Source: Saccopteryx bilineata (lineage: Eukaryota; Chordata; Mammalia; Chiroptera; Emballonuridae). From it: a stretch of DNA of 64,000 bases. The DNA lies in NCBI RefSeq assembly GCF_036850765.1, contig NC_089492.1:98537022-98601021 (forward strand), written 5' to 3'. This document shows, one piece after another, positions 44,645-56,309 of this stretch. Position 1 is the stretch's first letter; each line of letters opens with the position of its first letter. The position numbers and the translations under genes were made by a program. Below the pieces are notes generated by a model that saw only the letters and a list, made by a program, of their open reading frames with translations, ran no database searches and was not told the origin of the DNA.

Positions 44645-44800
44645 TCTCTTCTCCAGGCTAAATAGCGGCAATCCCTTTAACCTTTTTTCATGGGCCTGAT
44701 TTTCCATCCCTTTAATCATTCCTGTCACTTTCTGCTGGACGGACTCCACTCTCACCACATCCCTCCCGGAGCTGGAGACTCTGAGCCAATTATTAGGACC
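44645..44800 (-). mobile_element. L3/CR1 LINE fragment
   Basis: 'ctccaggctaaatagcggca', 'atccctttaacctttttt', 'tttccatccctttaatcatt' and 'ctttctgctggacggactcc' match the reverse complement of CR1/L3 3' ends. It lies in GC-rich unique DNA. Confidence 0.65.
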
Positions 44801-46190
44801 AGCCTCCCAGCTGAAGAGCTGCTCTTTCCCCAGCTCCCGTCCAGCCTGCCCTGCGGCCATGGGATCTGGGAAGCCCATGGTCCCGGCAGCCCCACAAGAT
44901 TAAGTCACTGATTGGTTATCCGTTGGAGCCCTTCCCTCCTCCCACTGGGATGTTTCCTGGGACCAGAAAGTTACTAAAATCTGAGAGTCTCCTCTGAGCG
45001 GATTTTCTCTACCAGGGCCAGACCCCAGCCTGACGTGTGGAATATGAGAACAGCCAGCTACCCTGCTGCCATCTTCCCCTGCCAACACACTTAAAATACA
45101 GTTTTAGAAATAATATTTTTTGTTAAACAAATGTCATTTTTATCAGGTTCCCCCTTGCTCAAGAACACTGAGGAGCTCCCTGTGACTTTATGGTACTGCA
45201 ATGGTAAACACCAGATTCTGGATCCAGAAGGTGCTTGTCTGCTCCCTCCTTCCTCTGTCCAGATCCTTACCCCCAAAGCTTTCCCTAGTTAATCGCACTC
45301 TGTCTACACCTTTGTCAGCCACCCGTTCCCATGACATTTTATTAGATACTGATTAGGGGGCATTGATATATATGTATATGGCTTAGGGTTCTTTGACAGA
45401 AAGCAACCCTGGCGGACTTCAGAAACAGGGATATACATTGAAAATAAAGGCCTTATTTGCAGAATTAAAAGAAAGGCTGAACCCCCGGCCTAGGAAAGGA
45501 CAGAACAGGGCAGCAGTTCTGGAGGTTTTCTAGAACATTACCATCATATGTTTGGCACTTTCATCCTTATTAATTTTTACTTAAGATTCAGAGTCTGAGG
45601 ACCTAGAATCTAAGACAAGCTTTGTGATGAGAGAGGGGGGTGCTCCTGTGATTAGCGACCCCTCTGAAACCACACATGGTGGGGACAATTGTCAGATTTA
45701 GCAAAAAAAATATACAAGATGCCCAGCTAGATTTGAATTTCGGATAAGCGATGCATAGTTGCTATTGTTATCTATAGTTCCATAGTTCCTGGAGTCTTCC
45801 TCTCCCCGCCCCCACCAGCCCCACCCTGCTGCTCCTACCTCATCTGAGGCCATGGTACCCTATTGTACCTAATTTCTTCAATCCAGCCTCAAAGTTGCTG
45901 TGGATTTTATTTCTTTCTCTTTAATTGTAATAGCCCAGCTAAAATTGCCTCAAAACTATATACAGTAACAGACACACACACACACAAAAAGGCTACTGTG
46001 CCCTTCGGCAATCATTTATTATTTGTTTCTTCTTTACCTCTACCAAGGAGCAAACAACTTTCTTTGCCTTCTCTTTTTTGCCAAATACTTTGAACACAGC
46101 CCTAATGCGATTTAGTGTTTGTGTAACTTTTTACAATTTAACATGCATTTTCACATTTATTATTTCTTTTAGTGCCATAAATTTTCATAA
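44801..46190. other. Unique sequence, no gene recognised
   Basis: A short piece near 45685-45780 ('cagatttagcaaaaaaaata', 'gatgcccagctagatttgaa') resembles a mammalian DNA-transposon fossil I cannot name. The rest is unassigned. Confidence 0.4.
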
Positions 46191-46194
46191 TTAA

Positions 46195-46320
46195 TGAGTT
46201 AAGTGGTTAGTTGGCACCAGTAGTACAACCCCCCCCACCTCATTTCACAGATAAGAAGTTAATACTTTGAAAGGCTGATTATAAAAGCTAGTGTGGATTC
46301 AAAGATAGAGACCCAGGACT
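46195..46320 (-). mobile_element. MIR-like fossil
   Basis: 'cctcatttcacagataagaa', then 'gtgtggattcaaagatagag', antisense MIR, diverged. Confidence 0.55.
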
Positions 46321-46349
46321 TAGAACAATGTGTTCTTTTCTCTATATCA

Positions 46350-46578
46350 AGAGTCAGCAAACTTTTTCTGTAAAGAATCAGAGAATAAATATGTCGGGCT
46401 TTGAGCACCATATGATCTCTGTCACAATTACTCAACTCTGCTATTATGCTACTATAACACAAGAGCAGCCATAGTCAATACACACATGAATGGATGTATG
46501 GTCCAATAAACTATATTTACAGAGGTCAACAGGCTGTATTTGACCAATGGGTTGTAGTTTGCTAACTAATGCCTGCTC
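46350..46578 (+). mobile_element. hAT-type MER fossil
   Basis: 'gtcagcaaactttttctgta', 'tgatctctgtcacaattact', 'gcagccatagtcaatacaca' and 'gggttgtagtttgctaacta' give both ends and the interior of the element also seen at 41651-41982. Confidence 0.8.
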
Positions 46579-47147
46579 TATACCACACAATAAGCACTTT
46601 TCAATGTTTATAAGTCTATCAAAGTAGGCCGCCAATTGAGGCGCCATGATTTTGACCTATACTAATATATTAGCATTTTAATTGCTAATATATTAAGATT
46701 AAATGCTAATTCTTTTTTTTTCCTTTTTACCTCTTACATGTCAGAATTATTTAGACAATAACTGAGTTGGTTTTCCACTATACCTTAGCACCATCCTAGA
46801 CTATAGCAAAGCTTTCTCTTGTACTATGAACATACTAAGCCCATCCTTCCTCCCCGGATCCTCTTTGACCTGCATGTGTGATCAGTTTTGACAGGCCTCA
46901 TGAGGAGGCGCCTTTCCAGTACAGCACATTCCCTAAGGCTTTCAGAATTAACCAGGATAAATCATCCTTCCAGTTTCCACTCTCTCTGGGGTTCATGTGC
47001 CTCCTCCCTGTGTCTCCTCCACTGGGACTATTTAGTGTTCTCTTCTGCCTGCAGAGTGGGAAGCCTGACTCAAATGCTCTTCCTGGGGAGGGCAGGAGCT
47101 TGCTAGAGCAAACCAGCTAGTTTGGTTTGTATCCTTTGCTATTTATA

Positions 47148-47224
47148 TACTGCTAACAAAAATTACGGGATATTTCAAAATGAATATGAAGCTATAAAAT
47201 ATCCCCTAATTTTTGTGAGCAGTG
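47148..47224. mobile_element. 77-bp near-palindromic mariner-like MITE
   Basis: Begins tactgctaacaaaaattacg and ends aatttttgtgagcagtg, so about 27 bp at each end are complementary. Flanked by TA (47146-47147 and 47225-47226). No coding content. Confidence 0.8.
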
Positions 47225-47402
47225 TAGATCTCAGGACAGGAAGGGTTGGGGACTGTGTGTAAACAGCACCTTCCTGGGCAAGGAGGCCAGTTGCTTTAGA
47301 TGACTGGAGTTGCAAATACTCAGGCAGGGTGGGGAACAGCTGGAACCAGAATTCTACACTATAGGAGCCAGTGACACCTCACGTTAGGGATTCCAGGTCT
47401 TT

Positions 47403-47510
47403 CAACCAGGACTCTATGTACTATTGTTTCAGTTTTCCATGAATGTATATTGTTTCAGCTTTCCATGAATGTATAAAAAGTTTTTTAAAATGTAAAAAAA
47501 AAAAAAAAGA
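47403..47510 (+). mobile_element. Short polyadenylated retro-insert with target duplication
   Basis: The 13-bp duplication ATTCCAGGTCTTT flanks the insert at 47390-47402 and 47511-47523. The insert ends in an A15 tract and contains a 26-bp tandem duplication (47424-47449 and 47450-47475, one mismatch). It looks like a 5'-truncated L1-mobilised RNA of unknown source. Confidence 0.8.
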
Positions 47511-48009
47511 ATTCCAGGTCTTTAAGTGGGCTTCTAGGTTCATGTGTGCACGCACTGAGCATCAAGTCAAAGAAGACTGCAGAGTTAAAAGCTGCTCAAA
47601 CCCCTCATTCACAAGTAAGGAAACTGAAGCCCAGAGAAATCACCTTAGTTTATTATCATTGATGCCAAGGGGTAAGGATCCATATTCTCTTTATAAATAG
47701 TATCCATAAAGATGTTAATGAAGTGGATCAGTAAAACTAAAATTTATAACTATAAAGCTTTCCCTGAATATCAGTATATTTAATGTTAAATAAGAAGCAG
47801 AGGATGTACTCAACCCGGCATAACCCAAGAGCCATGAATGCGATCAACTTTTTCAAAAATAATTGAGATTTGGCTTTTTCAAGGCTTCCATGTGTCCCAA
47901 AGGTAGAGTTTTCTGGGCACACTCACAGCCCTCTCTAAGTTTCATCAGAGGTTCTCCGAAAGGGTAAAGAAAAGCAGCAAAGGGTAGAGGGTACAAGGAA
48001 TACCAAATG

Positions 48010-48195
48010 CCCTTGCTCTACCATCTGGACGTTGTGACCTAGCAAATAATTGAACTGTTCTAAGCCATGTGTTCTGCTCTGTAAAAAAATATATAACAGT
48101 ACTGATCTTGTAGAGGTTATGTAATAATTAAACAAGATAATGCATACAGAGTGCCTAACATAGGGCTGCTTAATAGTAACTACTCAAATGTGCAC
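48010..48195 (+). mobile_element. MIR fossil
   Basis: 'gttgtgacctagcaaataat', 'tgttctgctctgtaaaaaaa', 'gtagaggttatgtaataatt' and 'gtgcctaacatagggctgct' follow the sense MIR order. Confidence 0.7.
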
Positions 48196-48199
48196 TATT

Positions 48200-49500
48200 A
48201 TTGCAATTCTTGTTGACATGCCAGGCTTTTTGAGCCAACTCTAATTTTGAGTTTGCCACTCTGCCTACTTTTCTGACTTTAGCTGGAAAGACAGATAATT
48301 AGCAGTTAGTTGTGACTTGACGAACCATATCAACCCGATAAATTTTTTAAATAATAACATTTTTTTAAAAAGAAGAGGAAGGTAGTTATGACTGAAAGAC
48401 AGTGCTGCCTCCTCACCCAGAGCCACAACCTGGCCCGAATGACTTCCAAGCTAAGAGACATGTGCCTTTCTGAGCTGTGTCTCCTCTGAGGGGGTCGTCT
48501 TCAGACCAAGACTCAGGCACTCTCTTAGAGGTAACGGGCACTCACAGGTCAGAGGTTCAAAGAATTAGAAAAACAGACAAGGAAATGTGAAAAAGGCCAA
48601 TGCTCAGATTATTTTTTGTGGGTAATCTTTCTGCCACTATGGTGTTTGAGTCAAACTGTGTCATCCTTTGAAAGTCCTGCAGACTAAAGGCAAGGGAAAT
48701 CAGGGAATTCCTACAACAAAAAGACAAAGGGCTCAGGACAGATCCCAGATAAGAGTCATGCTGCAGGGGTCCCTCAGTGGACCTGACTGTAGTATTTGTA
48801 ATATCTAAAAACCATTTTTTTTAAAATAAAATAAAGACAAAGAGAAAAAGCAGACTGCTCAGAACTTCACTTTCCTGGTGATAGAAAAACATGCTAGACA
48901 AAACAACTCTTTCTTCTTTTCCTTGGATTACTTGGCAAGAGCAGAAAACACTTCAGAAAAAGTTCCAGAAGGGTTTGATATTGAATTTGAAAAGTACAAA
49001 TTCCCACCACAATCAATGACTAAAGTAGCAATATTTTAGCTCTTCACAGGAATCTGGTTATTATTACCATTAATGCCAAGTACCTTGCTTCTATTCTTTT
49101 TGATTTAAGGTAATTTTCTTGGTAAAAGGCCTGCTTTGTTAAGCTCTGTGTGGTTCCATTGGTTTCGGGAGAAAGAGAACTGGGCATGTTGGGAAAGTAT
49201 CGTGTTGTACTGAAACTTGAGAGGCCCTGGTTGTGAAGAACCCCTTTGTTCTTGCTCTGAACCTGATGCAGTTCTTCAGACTTATTTTTCTAGTTCAGTG
49301 CACTAATTTCAGCATTGTCCACTCTGATGATGATATCTCTTTGAACATGACAATTTCCAAGGAAGGTCTCCACAAGGCTGGACCTACCTAGTCAGGCCTG
49401 GCTAGGACCTGGCCCAAAGGAGACCTAGGTCAACGTTCACATCTAGCAAGTAACCACATGACTCAGGGTCCATCTTGTAGATGATGAGGAAGCATAGATA
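48200..49500. other. Unique sequence, no gene recognised
   Basis: No repeat, exon or RNA signature found. Confidence 0.45.
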
Positions 49501-49522
49501 CTGACAAGTGAAATATCTAGCT

Positions 49523-49723
49523 CAGTGATTCTCAGCCAGGGGCAACTGACAATGTCTGGAGATGTTTTTGATTATCACAACTTTTGGGGAATGATGGTTC
49601 TATTGGCATCTAGTGGGTAGATGGACAGGGATGCTGCTAAACATCCTACAAAGCACAGGACATGACCCATAGCAAAGAATTACTCAGCACTAAATGCCGA
49701 TATGCTAAGGTTAAAAAATCCTG
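49523..49723 (+). mobile_element. MER20 (hAT-Charlie) element
   Basis: Starts cagtgattctcagccagggg, then 'caatgtctggagatgttttt', 'ggcatctagtgggtagatgg', 'gatgctgctaaacatcctac' and an end near 'ggttaaaaaatcctg'. This is the MER20 layout almost full length, a family known elsewhere to contribute enhancers and insulators in endometrium. Confidence 0.85.
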
Positions 49724-49784
49724 AGACAGAAAGAGACACAGAGATCCCTGTGTGGGCTGGGCCTGGCCCACCTCCCTCGCCATG

Positions 49785-50015
49785 TGTTGTCCCATTCTCC
49801 ATCATTCCCTGAACTCCAAGCATCCAGACACCCTCCAGTTCTTGACAACATTGTATTCCCTCAGCATATTGGGATCCGTCTGCCTGCCAGTCTCTTCCAT
49901 CTTATTCCATCGAGTTAATGTCTCCTCATCCCCAGATCTCAGCTCAGTAGATAATTTCTTGGGAAGCCTTTACATCAAGACTAAGTCAATTCCCCCCCCC
50001 AATCCCATGCTCTCT
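49785..50015 (+). mobile_element. L2-like fragment
   Basis: 'ctgaactccaagcatccaga' and 'cttgggaagcctttacatca' fit a diverged L2 3' region. Confidence 0.4.
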
Positions 50016-50097
50016 CCCCTTTAGTCTTTCTTTTTCAAGGGTTTTGAAAATGTCTGCGTGGCTTTTTTGGAACTCCCCAAGCTCTTAGGTGTATGGG

Positions 50098-50325
50098 CTA
50101 ACAGCACCAAGTCTGGAGCCAGATGGTTAGTGTTTGAATCCCCACTCTGGCATGGTCTAGTTGTGTGACCTTGGGCAAGTCACTTAACTTTTCTGTGTCT
50201 GTTTTCTTACTGCTAGCTCCTAGGGGTGCTGTGAGGATTGAATGAGAGATGCTTATCAAGAGTTTAGAATAGTGGCAGCAGACCCATCGTGAGCACCACA
50301 TAAAAGTTTGCTATAATTATTACCT
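50098..50325 (+). mobile_element. Near full-length MIR
   Basis: 'agtctggagccagatggtta', 'ttgaatccccactctggcat', 'gtgtgaccttgggcaagtca' and 'gaggattgaatgagagatgc' cover the tRNA-derived head, core and 3' part. An antisense MIR piece follows at about 50495-50555. Confidence 0.93.
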
Positions 50326-50559
50326 TAAGAATTAAAAACCGCCCTTCTAAAACATGGAGCTACATGATAAGACAAGTATGCAGCATTTTCTCTTCCCAGC
50401 AGCGTGACCCTGCCTGTCTTTTCTCTACCAGGGAAATTAGCTCAGATCATTTGAGTCAGGGGAGTCAAAGTCAACACTCTTTATTTAGAGATAAAGAACT
50501 TGAGACCCAGAGAGGTTAAGGAATTTAGAGAAATCACATAGCAGGTTTCTTTCTACTTG

Positions 50560-51900
50560 ATCAGACTCTTTCTCTCTTTCTCTGTCTCTCTCCCTCTCTC
50601 CGCTCCAACTCTTCTCCCCACCCCATCCCACTCTGAGGTTATAACTGGTGCAATTCCTCATCTACACTAAATGAATATCCCATAACAACTATCTCTGTCT
50701 GACCACAGGTCCCTGCTCCCAGCATTTCTACAAAAGACCTGGGAGTTATAAAATCTTTGCTTATCAGAATGAAGCACACCAGACAGAACACAGTAAGACT
50801 CCTAATCAGAGATTTAAGGTGCTTATACAACAGGAAAATAAAAAATCTAGGCCTGAAAAAAAAAGTAGACCAAAGGCAAATAATAACCTAAATAAATTAA
50901 GCAAACACAGAGGCTGTCTCCTAAAGTTCTCTGCCATTACATCACCGCTCCCGAGACAGGGCTGCGGAATGTCTCTGCAGGGCTATACAGGCAGGGCCAC
51001 ACCTCATTTGTTTTAACTGCCTCGAATCCTGGCTTACTCCTTGACACCCTCCCAGCCTCTCATAGCGGTCCTTGCTCTTTCACCACTCCCTGCAGGTTTT
51101 TGTAAGTTCACTCTTTGCCAACAATGTGCTATTTTAGCCCAAAGACCTCAGATCTCATGCAAAGGAGTGTGGTGTCCAGACTGTGGGGTAGCGATGGCCT
51201 CTGACCTCTCAGTCTGGCCACACCTGGGGAACCCAGCTCTGTCTGGGATCCTACTCTTTAAAAAGGATGTGAACAGACTGGCTTAGCCTGAGTGGATGGA
51301 GTACAATCAGGAAAATACACTTTATTACATAAGGGACACCTGTGTGATGAAGGCTCAGGGAGGAGCAGAAGGGCTCTCACCAACCGGTGTCAAGGCTATC
51401 AGGTTTTCGGATCCCAACAACATAATGAGCGAATGTGAACTTCTAATTCCTCCAGAAACCCATAAAAATACTAGTAAAATATTGCCCAAAATAAACGTTT
51501 ACAAATATAGCAAAGCTCACAAAAATGAAGTAAAATCTCTAGGTGCCAGAAAAGTAAATCAATAAAAAGAGGGCAGTCCTGGTCAGAGTGGCAAACTGCA
51601 GTTATGGCCTTGATGGCTCAAGGTGGTACTGACCCAAATATTGGACCTAGTGTCGAGAGGCTGGGATTTTAATGCCTTCAAAAGAACAAATGGTGGAGAT
51701 GTGGGACCCTGTAATGAAGATTCTAGAAGCGTTAAGCAGAGACCCTGAGAGGACAATTGCTTCAATTTGAGCTCCACTTACAGGCGCAGGGAAACCCCTG
51801 TGTTACGGGGTCTCTTTCCAGAGTTTCGGGTAAAGAAACACTACCCCTCAGAAACAAAACCTCAAATCATCACCAAACACAAGTGTGTTCACAAAATGTA
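50560..51900. other. Unique sequence, no gene recognised
   Basis: Pyrimidine-rich at 50565-50605. ORFs at 51041 and 51296 lack recognisable features. Confidence 0.45.
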
Positions 51901-51914
51901 TACTCTTCACCTGG

Positions 51915-52345
51915 TGTATTAGTTAGGGTTCTCTAGAGAAACAGAAACAATAGGAGGTGGAGAGAGAGAGAGAGAGAGAGATCAATTTATTTTAAGAAAC
52001 TGGCTCATGGAGTTGTGGGGACTGAAGAGTCTAAAATCTTCAGGGCAGGCCAGCAGGTTGAAATACTAATCTTTCCAGCCCTTGAATCTGGGTAGCAATG
52101 GGTTGTAGTTCTGGCTAATGAAATAAAAACACAATATACCAGTAGGCTTCTAGGAGGAACACTTTCATCTTTCCCCTTTCCCCTCTCCCCTTTTCTCTTC
52201 TACCTGGAATGAGGACACAGTGCTTGGCAGACACCTTGTGACCATGAAGGGAGGACAAAGTCACAAACTAAGAATAGGAGACACAGGTAATAAAAAAAAA
52301 CTGGGTGCCTGACGATAGCCTGACAGAGGTATACCAGCTCTGAAC
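51915..52345. mobile_element. Ancient L1/MaLR composite
   Basis: 'gtattagttagggttctcta' with 'gaagcagg'-like internal text suggests an old L1 or LTR end, and 'ataccagtaggcttctagga' through 'cttgtgaccatgaagggagg' resembles an MLT1-type LTR. A (GA)n tract lies at 51959-51980. Family boundaries are uncertain. Confidence 0.45.
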
Positions 52346-52601
52346 TTCTCATTACAAAATCAACCCCTTGCTATTCAATCCATCATTTTCTATTATGTGC
52401 AGCCAAATGTAACCCTAAATTGCACAGCATGTTAAAAATTCAAAGATAACCACTAAAAGATGAGCATTTGAATGTACTGACCTTTTAAACAGCAAAAGAG
52501 AAAAAGATGAAATGAAGAAACCTCAGTCAATATAATAGAAGCCAGAAGAGATGTAAAGAAACTAAGAGATTAAAACAAAAAACATTAAAATATCAATACA
52601 G

Positions 52602-52775
52602 GCTCTGGCAGGGTAGCTTAGTTGATTGGAGCATTGTCTGATGTGCCAAGGTTGTGGGTTTGATCCCCAGTCAAGGTACGTGCAGGAATCAACCAATGAA
52701 TGCATAAATAAGTAGAACAACAGATCAATGTTTTTATCTCTCTCTCAAATAAATAAATAAAATGTTTTAAAATAT
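52602..52775 (+). mobile_element. Ves-like SINE
   Basis: Head 'ggctctggcagggtagctta', box B 'gggtttgatccccagtcaag', then 'gatcaatgtttttatctctc' and an (AAAT)n tail. Flanks 'aaaatatcaata' and 'aaaatatatcagta' are a probable decayed target duplication. Confidence 0.88.
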
Positions 52776-52779
52776 ATCA

Positions 52780-53112
52780 GTATATACCTGTAATAACTGG
52801 ATCCCAATAATGAATATAAATGAAAAGGATTAAAACTACCTGTTGAAAGATTGGGATCTAACAAGAAATTCAACTTTTTGTTTTTTCTAATAGATCCACA
52901 TTGTTTTAAGTGTCCACTGGAACACAGGAAGATTGAAAGTAATGAAATTGGGAAAAATATACCAAGCAATCATTATCCAAAAGAACAAGTGATGAAGCAA
53001 TATTAATGCCAGAAAAAATTAGGGAAATGATTACAAAATAATGAAAAGAAGAATTCTTCAGGAAAATACAACAGTGCCAAACATGTGTATACCTAACAAC
53101 AAAGCTGAAAAA
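52780..53112 (+). mobile_element. Old L1 ORF2 endonuclease-region fragment
   Basis: 'attgggaaaaatataccaag', 'gaagcaatattaatgccaga' and 'catgtgtatacctaacaaca' follow the endonuclease segment of L1 ORF2 in sense orientation. The SINE at 52602 may be nested in its upstream part. Confidence 0.65.
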
Positions 53113-53118
53113 ATTAAG

Positions 53119-53270
53119 CGAGAGAGAGAAGGAAGAAAGGAGGGAGGGAGGGAGGGAGGGAGAAAAAAAGGAAGGAGGGAGGGAGGGAGGGAGGAAGGGA
53201 GGAAGGAAGGGAGGGAGGGAGGAAGGAAGGAAAGGGGGAAAGGAGGGAAGGAAGGAAAGAAAGGGAAATT
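53119..53270. repeat. (GGGA)n/(GGAA)n tract
   Basis: About 150 bp of pure purine on the plus strand, mixed GGGA and GGAA units. Confidence 0.95.
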
Positions 53271-53504
53271 GATAAATTCACCATCATTGTGAGAGATTTT
53301 ATCTGAAAGCAGACTGAGACCAATGAGCGGAAGTTACAGACAGGAAGAACAATGACTCAATCTATAAGAGAACTTTTTTGACTTTCAGAGCTGTCCAAAA
53401 GTGAAATGGGCTGCCTTGGGTGGGAGAGCTTCAGAATCATGGAGGTTTTGCAGAATCTGTGTGACCCTGGATGAGGCTGTTGCTGCCACATGCAGGCATC
53501 TGGC

Positions 53505-53635
53505 ACTTAGCTCCACAGGGGCAGGAACCACGTCTGTTTTGTTTAACCCTATTGACCCAATGCCTAGAGTAGACCCTAACACAGGACAGTCATCAATCAG
53601 TGTCTTCTGAATAAATGAAGGAAGAATGAATGATT
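53505..53635 (+). mobile_element. L2 3' terminus
   Basis: 'caggggcaggaaccacgtct', 'gacccaatgcctagagtaga' and 'gaataaatgaaggaagaatg' match the L2 end. Confidence 0.75.
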
Positions 53636-53639
53636 CAGC

Positions 53640-54213
53640 CAAAATAATGGATAATATTACCTCTAAGAGTACCCTCCAATTCTAAGATTCAGTGACTCTG
53701 ACATGCCCATTCCTCTGCTCTTTGTCCTTACTCCATTCTGATGGCCAGAGTCAACATGAACCCAAGAGACTCGAGGCAACACTGAGAGGTAAGGGCGGGG
53801 TGAGGGAAGGACAGAAGAGCGAAAACACAGAAACCTGGAGGACAGAAGACAGCTCTGCAAAGACCTTCCAAGAATCTTCCTGTCACAGATCCACACTTAG
53901 CCATAGTCACTGCGCTGGCCGTGGGCCTGGAGGCAATGGTGGCTGGCCGGCCACTGCAGGGCTTTCCGGTCAGAATAGCGTATCTGTGCTGCTGACAAAG
54001 GCAGAGAAGTGTGGCTGTAAGTCACCCGGTCGGCCAGGTCCACAAACCGCATCTTCTCTCATGTACTGGGTTCTGGGACTCATAGAAAAAAGGAGATAAG
54101 TTCCCCAGCTCCAAAGAGTCTTTAGGTCAAGAAGGGACAAGGTCCCTGAACTTGGGAAACTTCCAGTCTGATAGGAAAATATAGCCCCAACCTCATGGGG
54201 CTATATCCTCATG
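53640..54213. other. Unique sequence, no gene recognised
   Basis: GC-moderate DNA; the 135-codon plus-strand ORF (53692-54099) overlaps ORFs on the other strand and has no domain. Confidence 0.4.
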
Positions 54214-54218
54214 GAGCC

Positions 54219-54579
54219 TGTTATGGACTGAAAGTTTGTGCCCCCCCTCCCCAATTTCATACATTAAAATCTTAACCCCTAATGCGATGGTGTTAGGAGG
54301 TAGGATATTTGGCAGGTTATTAGGTCATGTTACTTGTGAATGCAATTAGTGTCTTTAGTCCATTGGAGGAGAGCTCCCTCGCCCCTTCCATTATGTGAGG
54401 ACACAATGAGAAGGCAACCATCTATGAACCAGGAAGCGGGCTCTCACCAGACATTGAATCAGCCGGCATCTTGATCTTGGATTTCCCAGCCTGCAAGGGC
54501 TGCGAGGAGTAAGTTTTGTCGTTTATAAAGTCACCCCTTCTAGGATACTGCATTCCGGCAGCCCAAACACACTAAGACA
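54219..54579 (+). mobile_element. MaLR solo LTR (MST/MLT1 type)
   Basis: Starts tgttatggactgaaagtttg and ends gcccaaacacactaagaca. 'gagagctccctcgccccttc' and 'gaaccaggaagcgggctctc' lie inside. Flanked by GAGCC (54214-54218) and GAGCT (54580-54584), a 5-bp duplication with one change. Confidence 0.9.
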
Positions 54580-54589
54580 GAGCTGCAAG

Positions 54590-55740
54590 AATGAAAGCTA
54601 CATCCAGTCCCTCACCTCCGGGAGATCAGCTCCAATGCAGGAGACCTGGCCCGGCCCTCAGGATGCCCTGGTCAGAGTGGGCGGCATCTCTCACCACCGC
54701 CCCTGACCCCCACCCTCAGCCACTGAGACCAGGGAGGAAGGGAAATGGCAGACCCAGGCTAATTTCTGTGATGAATGGAGCCTGTAAGCACTGCCGCCAA
54801 CATGCTCTCAGGGGACATTCCCACAGTCCCGCCATCAGGGTCAGGGCTCCCTTCCCTTTCTTCCCTCCCCACCGTAATGCTGGACCCCTTGGAATGAATC
54901 CTGCGTCCTGAGCCTATTTCTAGCACAGGAATGTTGGCCCTTTTGTCATGTCCTGCTTTCCCTCCTCTGTTTTTGTTTCTTTTCCCACCCTGTCTCCCAC
55001 CCCCCCCACACCCCCACCCCCATTTCCCAACCTCGCTCCTGGGAGACCAGACCCAACAGCCCACTGGTGATCTTGTTTTACATGAGACATTTCCAAAAAA
55101 GACCAAAAAATCCTTTCCAGGAAAATGCCATTTTTAAAATTCAGCTCCAGACACTGCGGCAACATTAGGAAAACAAAGGACTTGGCAGAAAGGTTTTTCT
55201 GAATCGGGACTTTCTAAAATACCTTTTCCAAATTGCCTCCAGTGGGAATGGCTCCAAGGGTCAGCTCTGGAGCATGGGCGATCCCAGACGGGCAGTGACT
55301 TCTGGTTCTCCCAGCACCCGGCCCTTCCTTCCCTGGACCGCCCTGGGGTCCCCTGGGGGCGGAGCAGGGAGCCCCTCACAGGGGTTGCCAAGGAAAGCAG
55401 CTGTCTCAGAAGGGTTGGGAAGCTCTGTGGCTTCCTCCCTCAGAGGAGGCTGCTCAGCCCTCTAAGCCACCATCAGTCACTCAGCAGGGGAGCCAGACTG
55501 GAGGCCTGGGGGACAAACTGTGCTTAGTAGGGAGTTGTCCTCTCTTATCATCCGAGTGACAGAAATCTACAATTTCTCCTGGGGCATGCACGTTGGTGTT
55601 ACTCCTTTTGCATGTTATCAGGTATAATAACGGTGATGTCCTACATAATATAATAGTAGTAATGGACATTATTTATTAAGCACATTCCACGTGTCTACCA
55701 CTAACCTATTCTTATTTATTTTACCTCATTTGATCCTCAT
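54590..55740. other. Unique GC-rich sequence
   Basis: No repeat family or conserved ORF seen; ORFs on both strands reflect GC-rich composition. Confidence 0.4.
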
Positions 55741-55746
55741 AACAAC

Positions 55747-56140
55747 TGTTATGGACTGAGTTGTGTCCCCCACCCTCCAAAATTCATATAACTGTTAACA
55801 TTCTAACCCCCAGGACATCAGAATGTGACTGTATTTGGAGACAGGGTTTTTAAAGAGGTGCTTAAGTTAAAATGAGGTCTGTAGGTTGGGCCCTGATCCA
55901 ATCTGACCGGAGTCCTTCTAAGAAGAAGAATTGTAGACACAGAGAGACGTGTCCACAGAGGAAAGGCCACATGAGAACAAGCAAGAAGGCAGCCCTTTCC
56001 CACGGGGAGAGGCCTCAGAAGAAACCAAACACAACACTATCACCTTGATTTTGGACTTGTAGCCTGAAGAACTAGGAGAAATTTTCTGGTTTTTAAGCCA
56101 CCCAGTCTGTAGTATTTTTTTATGCAACAACCCATAAGAT
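55747..56140 (+). mobile_element. MaLR solo LTR (MLT1 type)
   Basis: Starts tgttatggactgagttgtgt, includes 'gaatgtgactgtatttggag', 'tgggccctgatccaatctga' and 'accttgattttggacttgta', and ends in 'aagccacccagtctgtagta'-type text. Same orientation as the LTR 1.2 kb upstream but a different subfamily. Confidence 0.88.
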
Positions 56141-56149
56141 AAATATTGT

Positions 56150-56255
56150 TATTATCACCATCTTGCAGAGGGCAAAACAGTCTCGTGATGTTATGAGACT
56201 TGTCCAGCAAGCAAATAAGAGAGCTACAGTTTGAGAGTCGGCTGTCTGATTTCAG
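56150..56255 (-). mobile_element. MIR fossil
   Basis: 'attatcaccatcttgcagag' and 'cagcaagcaaataagagagc' fit antisense MIR. Confidence 0.6.
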
Positions 56256-56309
56256 CATACAAACTCGAAAGCACGGCGTTCAGCTGCTTCTCCTTGGTGC
56301 CCTGCTATG

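Noticed and set aside
45685..45780. DNA-transposon fossil
   Set aside because: Text is reminiscent of a known mammalian element, but only one end is visible and I could not name it, so it is mentioned only within an unassigned region.
53041..53323. Gly/Arg/Glu and Ser/Pro-rich ORFs
   Set aside because: Translations of the GGGA/GGAA simple repeat.
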